Origin: Pleurotus ostreatus/Saccharomyces cerevisiae fusant
Taxonomy: Eukaryota; Opisthokonta
Direction: 5' to 3'
Length of the DNA: 15,056 bases
NCBI GenBank assembly: GCA_024196135.1
Contig: JAMQCK010000838.1
Location: 1 to 15,056, forward strand
Shown: positions 7,098 through 15,056 of the stretch, piece by piece
How the letters are laid out: each line of letters opens with the position of its first letter
Position numbering within the stretch: the first letter of the stretch is position 1
Notes under the pieces: generated by a model
Told to the model about the DNA's origin: nothing
Database searches by the model: none
What the model saw: only the letters and a program-made list of their open reading frames with translations
Program-made: the position numbers and the translations under genes

Positions 7098-10000
7098 CTA
7101 TAGTTCAATAGCACCGGCCTGCGCCGCCTTCGCAAGCTCAGCCTTCTTCTGCTTCTTCAAAATCGAGCGCAAACTGTTGACCACAGCGGCCTTGCCCGCT
7201 ACCGCGTCTAGTCGCTGTATCTCCTGCGAGACCCTTTCGTACAGCGTCAGCTACTATGCGCTGGGTATACGACGAGATCGCGCACCTCTTCGGACCTTGC
7301 GCTACGACGGGGCACTTGCCGTAGGTATGAGCGCCAATGGGTTCGCAGAGGCCGCACAACTCATCGTCTACAGACACCTTGGCTTTCTTTGCAGGCGGTG
7401 CAGGCGCATTCGGCGATTGCGGTCGCTTTGACGGTCCGGCGACAGCGTTGGCCTCCGACTTTCGCGGTCGCCCTCTGCCCTTCTTGCCCGTGCCGTCAGG
7501 TAATGGTGCAGAGGACGAAGACGCGTGCTTTGATGGTAAAGGAGGCGGCTTGCGTGGAGGTACGTAGTGCAGCGGTTGACCTGAATGGCTGTCAGAGAAC
7601 ATACATTTGGTGCCCAAAAGTTCACTCACCGACGAGCTTGTGCCCGAGGTTCATCTTGTGTATACGTTCTTCCAAGAGGCTGATTGCATATAGCTGCCGA
7701 TTTCGTCAGCTTGAGCACACTACGAAGATCGTCGATCTTACCCTATCCACCAACGGCTCATCGGTGTCGAGATCCTTGCTCATCAGCATCTCCCGGAGTT
7801 CGAACATGTTCTCGGGGCTCTGCTCGAGTGCGCATTCTCCGACGCCGTGGACTTGGTTGCAGAGGCCGCACGTATCTGGGTCGTCCATGTGGGCAGGTGG
7901 TGGTGCAGAGCTCGTGCTGGGGAGACCGTCGTCGACATGCTTGCGTTTGCGCTTCTTGGGCTTGGATTCCTGCAGCTTATCTAGATCTACAGGGCCTGGC
8001 GTGCTGATAGCACTAGCGCCCGTCTCGGTGTCGGTCACAATGGCGTCGTCGTCCAGATCTGATCCGTAGCTAGACGATGCGTCGGTGGCCTTTCCTTTGC
8101 CCTTCGCCTTCGTCGGTGTATCCTCGACGTAGTACGTCGGCTTGGCCATGGCCGCTGCTCTGCGCTGTCCGCGTCCACCACGTTCGATCTCGGCTTCTCG
8201 CATCTTTTCGCGCTCCGCGTTGATCTTTTCAAGAGCCTGCGCCCATGAGTCGTCCTGCTCGGCGTCATTGACTTCGACCATGTCTTCCTTGTCGGCCGCC
8301 CAGATCTTGGCAAACGCGAAGGACATCCCGCCGCCCTTCGGTGCGACTTCCTCCTCTCCTTCTTGTTCCGTTCGCTCGATGAGCTTGTCCAGATCATGGT
8401 CAGAGTCTGTCAGGAAGTTGGTCAGCAGGGTGCTGAAGGCCAGACCACAGTCGTTGCCTACAGCTGACGTTGCGAGCCTCCGCCTGCTCAGCGGACTCCT
8501 CAAATAGGGCCTGAGCACCATAGGTGAGGATGGACTGGACGTTCTCAGAAGCCTCATCATCGTCATTGATCTTCTGTACGATCAAGTGGTCGAGGACGAG
8601 TTTCTTCTTGCCGACTTGTATGATACGTTCTGCAAGACCAATTAACTCAGATATCACCCTTGAATGGCCAAGCATTTGCATACCTTCGGCAGAATCCTTC
8701 ACCATGAGCTTGAAGACCAGACAAGTCTTTTGCTGACCGAATCGGTGGGCTCGAGCAATCGCCTTGCACGGGATCAGCAACAGAGACGAACGAGCGACAG
8801 ACCACCAACCTGGAGATCCTGGTGAGGGTTGAAGTCTGGGTCGTAGATGATGACGGTGTCTGCGCTCTGGATGTTCGATCAGCTTGCTATCGCTTGCGCA
8901 AAAGGGGCCATACTCACATAGAGGTTAATGCCGACACCCTAAACGCGAGTCAGATGCGCACACATGCAACCTTACTTAGTACTCACTCCTGCGCGAGTCG
9001 TCAACATGAAGATGAACGTCTCTGAGTCTGGGCGATTGAACTCGTCCATCGCTTTCTGCCTGTCGAGACCCTTGGTATTACCATCCTGCACGAGAGATCA
9101 GGAACACAAGCGATGGAAAGAGATAATCACACGCACCAGCCGCAGGAAGTTGTATCCCTCGCCAGCCAAGAAGTCCTCGATGATGTTGAGGTTGATAACG
9201 AACTTCGCAGCTTTAGTCAGGTCACTGTGAATAAAAGAGAATAAGACGCCTTACCTGACTGAAGATCAGAACGCGGTGACCGCGCGCCTTGAGCTTCGGT
9301 AGGAGCGACTTCAACAAGCGCAGCTTCGCGCTAGCATCAATGAGCTTGTGATGCGCTTCTTGCGGCGGTAGTCCCTTCGGCTCGATTTCCCCATCGTATA
9401 AGTATGGGTGCTGGAGACACCTGATTCGAGTCAGTTACGATGCGTTGCGAGGTGGAAAAAGTGCTGACTTGCGAAGCTGCATAAGCATATTCTTGACGTT
9501 TCTACTGCCATGCTGCTTCATGTTGCCTGCGCCATTGCGCAACTCATTGAGGATATCGACGTTCTTACCTAGGCAGAGTAGGTCAGGGCGTAGCCATCTC
9601 AAAGATCGGTCTGTACTTACTGAGAATCGACCGATACAATTCCTTTTGGATCGGCGTCATCGACACGGGAACAATGACTTCGTTCTATAGTATACGATCA
9701 GAAGCCCATCTTTAATGCACGCGAAGACGCATACCTTCGGTGGCAAAGTAAGAACTTCACTCTTGATACGCCGCAGGAAGTAAGGCCGCAGACGGTCGTG
9801 CAGTTGCTTGACCAGGTCCTCCGTCAACTCCTCGTATTCGGTTTCCAGCGCTTCGAGATCGCTCCAGTTGTCGGGATCGAGGAAGTTCATGAGGTTGAAG
9901 AGCTCGCGAATATTGTTATTCAGCGGGGTGCCGGTCATAATGACTCGGTGCTTGGCCTTCAGCTCGTTCAGCTTCGTGAACAAGAGACTCTTGTCGTTCT

Positions 10001-13000
10001 TGACTGCAAATAGTGAGCAGACGTCCCATGAACGCGGACAATTACTCACGGCGCTGCCCCTCGTCGATGATCAGGACCTGCAGAGAAATTGTTACGGTCG
10101 TTTGCAACAGTGATCGAGGAATCAAGACTGACCTCCCAGCGGGGCTGCTTCTTGAAGACACCGCCGAAGTCAGTCTTATGGGTGACCGCCTCGTACGAGG
10201 TGACCAGCACATGGAACTTGGCTTCTGTACAACCAGGCGGAGCCTTCGGATGCGTAAGCTCGTACCGCTGGATAATCTGCCTCGCTTTTGCTTCTCCGTA
10301 ATACGGTACTACACGTAGAGTGGGAGCCCAACGCTCGAACTCGCGCACCCAGTTGGTGAGCGTTGAGTTGGGTACTACCACCAGCACCGGGAAAGCGTCC
10401 CACTTGTCGACGATATTGCCGACGAAACTGCTGACTTGCACCGTTTTTCCCTGCCGGACTTCAGCAAGGATAGAAACGCAGAATAAAGGCACTCACCAGG
10501 CCCATCTCATCGGCAAGGATGCACGGCTGATGATTCCACCAGTTGTCGCACAGCCAGTTGAAGCCATCGACCTTACACAGTTCAGTACGAGCAATGCAAG
10601 AAAGGCCATTGGAAACATACCTGGAAAGGCATCAACTTGAGAGCGGGGTCTTGGCCGATCTTCAGATCCGTGGGCTGCTTCAAACGATGTTTCGTGAAGC
10701 CATCCTTCTTACGGTCCTCTACATGCTGCGGCATCTTCTTCGGGACCTTCACCGTTCGAGCGAGAAGGTTGCGCTCCAAAGCCCGCCTGAAGTCGTCGTA
10801 TCCGGAATCCTCCCTTTGCGGAGGCGCGTCCCATGTAGCTAGACGAAATAAGTACTTGACGCAATGCGTATTGGGATCTAGCGCACCTTCATCGTAGCCC
10901 AGGTCCTGCCACTTAATGAAGGCCCACACAACGTCGTCGATGTCATCGACGGTGAACTTGCGCTTGTTCCGGGCCTCCCACTCCTCCAGTGTTTCGGTCA
11001 CAAACTCAGGTGGCTCCTCGCCGTCCTCAAACGCCTTCTCGCGGATCTCCTTGAGCTCTTCGTCTTCCTCTTCCTCCTCGTCGCTTTCGATACGTTGTAC
11101 GCGCTTCTTCTTGCCCTTACGAGCGGCTTTACCCTTGCCCTTGGCCTTGGCCTTCGCCGGCTTGTGCGGGTTCCACAAGATGAAGTCAAGTACGCGGTCC
11201 ACCGTCTTCCACCCTTTGGGTATGCGAGATTCAGCATCCACGATGCCCTGGTTGGTGGGCAGAGTGAGGCCAGCATCTGGCCCCGGCGTCTCCTCGACGT
11301 CCGACATATGTTCGCTGGCTTCTTCCATCGCCCTCTTCCGCGCCGTTGCCTCGTCCAACAAGTCGACCTTCGTCCCCACAGCGAGGAAGTTCTTCAACTT
11401 GGCTGGCGACGTCGATAGCAGCCACATGTGCGGGACCCACTCCGTGCGCCGATAACTGCGGCCTTCCCACTTGACGAGGTACTCCCGAGGTAGGTTATCC
11501 TTATAGTTGACTGGTTCGGACGGCTGGAAGGCGTTCGAAGGATAAGGCCGCCAAGCAATGATCTTGTCGAGAATCTTGCCGATGAACGAGTGGCAGTCGT
11601 CGCAAAGCCAGCGGGTATCGACTTGATAGTAGTAGGCGGTCTCGGCGGGCGAGGAATCGATCTCCGGCGGTGGCAAATGCTCGTAGTGACCAGCGCGCTT
11701 GCAGGTAAGGCAGCGGAACAGCAGCTCTTCTGCGGGGCCCTCCTTCGCGTCCTTGGTGCCGTCTGCCATCTCAACGTCGTCTGAGGGGTCGGCCATCTTG
11801 ACGTCCTCGGATTTGCCTTGCTCCGTAGGCAGAACACCGCCGGGAAGAATAGCCATTTCATTGCAACTCATGCATATCCCGCCCTTCATACAGCTACCTA
11901 CAGGGGCGTCAGTACAAGTCAAGGGAGATGTAGTTCACTAACCGCATATGAAGTCCGTGGTCTCGTCAATTTGTAAGCCCTTGCGCTTGGTAGGCCCATC
12001 CTTGGGATCGGCGTCAGGGTTCTCCTGCATCCATTGCGCGGTGTCGCGTTCCTTCGCGGCCTTGAGGATCTCGTCGCGTTGTGCTGATGCTAAGCACCCG
12101 AAATGGGCAGATACAGCGCATTTGAGGCTACATGTGCGCGTCAGTTAGGAGCGAAGGGAGGTGTGATTGCAGGACCCACCAGCGAACCCATCCACCCTTC
12201 TTCATCTCCCGCTCAACCTCATCGTCTGAGTCTTCGAACTCGTCTTCACTCTTCTTCTTCCTCCTTCCACCCTTGCGCTTCTTCTTGCTCAGGCGTTCCA
12301 CCTCTTCGTGCGCGGGCTGCAGGTGGCACTTCTCGCACAACCGCCTGTGCTGGCGCAACTGGAACGTCTCCTCATCCGAGAGTGGGTCGAGGTCGATGTC
12401 CGCAATTGGGCGAATGAACCCGTACGCAGGCCGCGCCGCCTTTGCGCGCTTCACCCTCGGCTTCGCCGCCTTGCCACGCTTCGACGTCGTCACGTACTCG
12501 TCGCTGTCCTCTGCGTCTGAGTCCGCGTAGTCGGTGTCGAGGTTGAGTTTGATGGCCTTTTTTGAGCGCGTCGAGCGACGCGTCTGCACAGGACCTTCCT
12601 CCTCCCCATCCGAGTCCGAGTCGATCGTGTATATCTTCTGAGAGCGCGTCTTGCGTGGGCTGAATGGTAGTTCGCGTGGCTTGTCTGCGCCACCGTGGCG
12701 CGTGCTGCGGCGCGTTGGGCGCTCGGGGGTGCCGTCCTCGCCGTACTCATCGTCGTTCGCCGCGTCGTCTTCGTCATCCGACTCCTCCGGCTCGTCTTGG
12801 GCTTCCGAGAACGCGGCTTCCGTGTCGCCGGCGTCGGACTTCGCAGAGGGAGTGGCGCGAAGGTGAATGGAGAGGCGCAAGCGCGACTTTGGGTGCACCA
12901 TAGTGGTGGAGGTCGGGTCGAACCAGTCGAGCTCGCCGTCGGCCTTCTTGCGCTCTACGCGTCAATTAGCCACTGACACAGATGAAACACGGTCGCCACA

Positions 13001-13395
13001 CGCACCAAACTCGTCTATAAGGTGCTGGTGCTTCTCCTTGAATAGCCTGGATTCCCACTGGACGCGTCGAACGCGCGTAAGCGCCCGCTCGAGACATGCA
13101 GCTGACCACATACCCTGCGTATCATCCCACCCTCCCTTCTCCCATAGTAGTACTCGACACCGTTGTCCTTCACATATCCCACGACCTCGTCAATCTTGTC
13201 GAGGGCCTCCATAGCTTGCTGGTCGCGCGCCGCGCTCTCGGCCATAGACGAGAAGAGGGCTCTTCTAGCCTTGCTCAGTATAGGTACGACGACCTCTGGG
13301 GGTGGGGGGAGCTTGTGGCTGGTCTCTAGTGTCGTGATATTTGGTAACGAAGGAGAGGGCTGGACTGGGGGAGATCGTGTTGATGGTCGGCTCAT
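7098..13395 (-). CDS. mit1: CHD3/Mi-2-type SNF2 chromatin remodeler (Mit1-like)
   Basis: 22 exons, 1746 residues: 13395-13114, 13057-13006, 12954-12180, 12127-11943, 11897-10621, 10571-10497, 10450-10133, 10077-10050, 10003-9735, 9684-9621, 9568-9469, 9420-9255, 9202-9137, 9085-8987, 8938-8918, 8866-8810, 8762-8684, 8629-8462, 8406-7742, 7693-7630, 7580-7286, 7233-7098. All 21 junctions keep frame. Domains in order: an acidic/basic low-complexity region; PHD finger C318-C321-C370-C373-H378-C381-C431-C434; a second finger C440-C443-C494-C497-H502-H505-C530-C533; chromodomain 1 (about 538-600, [10 protein letters not shown]...EWVP); a divergent chromodomain 2 (about 670-790, [10 protein letters not shown]). 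The SNF2 motor follows, with DEMGLGKT (878-885), DEGQ (993-996), MTGTP (1020-1024), TRAGGVGINL (1248-1258) and ARAHRFGQ (1281-1288). The tail has an AT-hook and two CCHC-like motifs. PHD-PHD-chromo-chromo-SNF2 is the Mi-2 order. The family moves nucleosomes in the nucleus, and fission-yeast Mit1 acts in the SHREC silencing complex with histone deacetylase. The Mit1 name is inferred from the tail. Confidence 0.92.
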
Positions 13396-13563
13396 CTGAG
13401 ATTGCCTTCCCTTCAAAGGCGCGTCGCGATGTTCAAATTCGAAAAATATTTTGGGAATTTTCAACCAATTGTCGCCACGAGCACGTGGTAAACACAGCGC
13501 TTTCGCGCTTTGCTATATACATGGCTACCATCTACTCCGAATCACTGTGGTATGGAAAAGAGC
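13396..13563. promoter_or_regulatory. promoter of the remodeler gene / 3' UTR of LDAH
   Basis: 168 bp between the remodeler ATG and the LDAH stop, both on the minus strand. It holds an AT-rich stretch (about 13432-13468), CCAAT at 13465-13469, CACGTG at 13482-13487 and TATATA at 13514-13519. TATATA lies about 120 bp before the ATG in the transcribed direction. The assignment as promoter rests on position. Confidence 0.45.
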
Positions 13564-14756
13564 TCATGGGGACTGTGCGATGCGCTCTTGCAGAGCGGCT
13601 AGCCAGTCGTGGCATGTAGCAGCCAGCTCACTGCTATGATCTAGAGGGGAAATGAGCATGGTACAGAGGAACGAATGCACAAGACTTACGGATACAAAAC
13701 TCATGGGGGATGCCATGCACGCCGTGGACCACTCGCACAGAGCCCGGGTCTGGGTCAAAGGATTGTATAATGAGCTCACGGTTATGGCCAACCCAGTCGT
13801 CTTTCTCTGCAAAGAACATCCATATACGGTGTCGATGCTCCTCAAGCAGGCCCACGTCAAGCTCGCGGATTTCCTTCATCTCCTCGCCTGCCATGTTGAG
13901 CATCGCGTAGACCACATCAGGGGAACTCATGATCCCCTGGAGGACGGCCAGTGCTTCGGGAGGGTACCCCCTCTGTATAAGGCGAAGGACGCCGGTTGGT
14001 ATCCATCGAGCGAGGTGGGTCAGGGAGGACACTATGCGAGGAAAGGGTGGTTTGAAAAGCCACTAGAGGGAGAATGGTTCACGTTGGAGACGATGATTGC
14101 AGAATTGTGGACAGGCGATGAGTATCGGTTGAACACAAAGAACAAACGAGGGCGTCCTCACAGATCTAGCGCGACCACTTGGAGTATCTGCGATGTTACA
14201 GAGGGCAGGGAAGAGCAAGAAGATGCCGTCGACTGATGTCGGACGTTGCTTCAAGACCTTCAGGCGCCAGTCAAGGATTTGCTGGTGCTCAGCGAGCATG
14301 GTCCCGCACCTGAAACGAGATGTAACTGCCAGCACTGTGTCCAATCAGAACTATCCGTGCAAAGTGGGATTTGAGAATGTCGACGGCCTCAGTGGCACTC
14401 TGTATTTGGAAGGACAGGCCGCAGCGAGAGGTCGACGTCGGAGAAGTGAAGCCTGGACTGTGACCGATGTGCGCGTGAGCGAGAACAGCCCATCGTGGAT
14501 TCTTCTCCCGAAGCTCGGCCAGAAACTGTATGTAGAAGTCGACGACGCCAGGGTTGCCTACGAGGTTGAGTTGGTCATTCAAGGGTAAGCGACCCGCCTA
14601 ACCTGGGACAAAGAGCAGGACGCCCTCTGGAGGTTGCGCAGAGTCAGCCGGCCACCATAGCCCATATACGTCTTCCAGAGGTTCTTCGTGCTTGAAAAAG
14701 ACACGTTGGTACCCGTCCTTCTCGTCGATGGGTTTGAGGAACGACGGGAGGGTCAT
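13564..14756 (-). CDS. LDAH: Lipid-droplet-associated hydrolase (LDAH family, alpha/beta hydrolase)
   Basis: Exons in minus-strand order: 14756-14603, 14557-14310, 14257-14162, 14062-13690, 13640-13564; 315 residues. Introns are 45, 52, 99 and 49 nt. The protein begins MTLPSFLKP and has the family's VPGNPGVVDFY oxyanion-loop segment (50-60), AHAHIGHSPG, the nucleophile elbow LIGHSAGS with Ser126, LLFPALCNIADTPSG, PPFPRIVS, FAEKDDWV with Asp254 or Asp255 as acid, and GIPHEFC with His286. The triad is therefore complete. The length matches the roughly 300-residue family (formerly UPF0554). Known: LDAH proteins coat lipid droplets and have been linked to sterol-ester or triacylglycerol handling, with weak or disputed activity. 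The start was chosen because a stop lies 54 nt upstream in frame and the ATG has A at -3. Exons 1 and 2 are joined through GTTAGG, and intron 2 ends in GAAG. An upstream exon cannot be fully excluded. Confidence 0.9.
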
Positions 14757-15056
14757 GATGGCGGGAAGGAGGATCGTCCGGGCCGCAGAGCCGCGTTGCT
14801 CGCAACTTCACACCGTCGGCCATGTCGCGAACACCGTATTCGCGGCGTGCGCGCTCGCCTTCGTCGTACTCCAATGCAGGCTCCGATGTCCAGATACCAA
14901 TGCCAAACCAATACAACACCCGACCACTCCAGATAAACCGACCCACAACGCCGACCAGCAATGCGTACGGAGGCGTCTCCACATCGCCGAGATCCCAGGC
15001 ATCCGCGGGACCATCCCGCCCCCAGCGCTCGGAGCTCAGAAACCGCGCAGCGCGCG
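14757..15056 (-). CDS. possible partial CDS with hydrophobic segment, runs off the window
   Basis: On the minus strand one frame stays open from the right edge through the start of LDAH, reaching a stop only at 14644-14646. The first 85 or so residues look protein-like: a tryptophan- and charge-rich start (RWGRDGPADAWDLGDVETPP), a hydrophobic stretch rich in Val, Phe, Trp and Tyr (YALLVGVVGRFIWSGRVLYW and GIGIW), then an acidic/basic segment (LEYDEGERARREYGVRDM). After about 14800 the translation turns Arg/Pro-rich and looks non-coding. It could be the 3' portion of an upstream gene whose last intron or stop I cannot place, or a chance open frame in GC-rich DNA. I do not recognise a family. 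Confidence 0.3.

Noticed and set aside
7389..8069. Plus-strand frame of 226 codons
   Set aside because: It is antisense to remodeler exons 19-21 and crosses their introns. It has no recognisable motif, and the minus-strand frame has clear zinc motifs and an AT-hook.
10916..11455. Plus-strand Ser-rich frame of 179 codons
   Set aside because: It is antisense to the acidic and Lys-rich region of the remodeler; runs of Glu/Lys codons read as Ser/Leu/Phe on the other strand. No domain is visible.
13088..13113. A 26-nt intron between remodeler exons 1 and 2 using the acceptor ...CTCGAG
   Set aside because: It keeps frame but is far below the 44-nt minimum seen elsewhere in the window. The 56-nt alternative ending at 13058 also keeps frame and has a CTTAC branch site.
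14808..15014. Minus-strand ATG frame of 68 codons before LDAH
   Set aside because: It lies in a different frame from the more protein-like open frame over the same DNA, has poor composition (Cys/Ser/His/Trp scatter) and stops before LDAH.
1..15056. Search for a biosynthetic cluster, transposon, tRNA or CRISPR array
   Set aside because: The genes belong to unrelated housekeeping pathways. No terminal repeats, transposase or reverse-transcriptase motifs, tRNA B-box pattern or spaced repeats were seen.

Overview
The window is nuclear DNA from a filamentous basidiomycete, most likely an Agaricomycete. The evidence is GC-rich coding sequence cut by many very short introns (44 modelled, nearly all 44-61 nt, with GT donors and CTNAY-like branch sites), compact intergenic spaces, a secreted family-GH5 endoglucanase and a Mit1/CHD3-type remodeler. 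I see no mobile element, tRNA, rRNA, CRISPR array or bacterial-type operon. All gene models were built by hand from reading-frame continuity across splice sites.

Left to right. (1) The 3' end of a small double-stranded-RNA-binding-domain protein (+, 1-236). (2) Ypd1, the histidine phosphotransfer protein of the osmosensing phosphorelay (-, 509-1187, 3 exons). (3) A 543-bp divergent spacer with a TATA box and paired CGGCCG elements, then a secreted GH5 endo-beta-1,4-glucanase (+, 1731-3185, 8 exons). (4) A mitochondrial-type LYR-motif protein of the fungal Cup1-like family (-, 3312-4477, 4 exons). It is divergent from, and only 97 bp from, (5) LSG1, the circularly permuted GTPase of late 60S ribosome maturation (+, 4575-6838, 7 exons, the first carrying only the ATG). 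(6) A 1746-residue chromatin remodeler with tandem PHD-like fingers, tandem chromodomains, a SNF2 motor, an AT-hook and two C-terminal CCHC-like zinc motifs (-, 7098-13395, 22 exons). (7) A lipid-droplet-associated serine hydrolase, LDAH (-, 13564-14756, 5 exons). (8) An unidentified open frame with a hydrophobic stretch runs off the right edge on the minus strand.

The genes are a housekeeping mixture rather than one pathway or cluster: stress signalling, plant-cell-wall degradation, mitochondrial assembly, ribosome biogenesis, heterochromatin and lipid droplets. The only visible coupling is the shared 97-bp promoter of the LYR gene and LSG1. It carries a CACGTG box inside a perfect inverted repeat plus a CCAAT box, and a CACGTG/CCAAT pair recurs upstream of the remodeler. 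I found no convincing new multi-gene system. The more unusual points are the ATG-only exon of LSG1, the C-terminal zinc/AT-hook tail of the remodeler, the shared promoter elements and the unidentified edge ORF.
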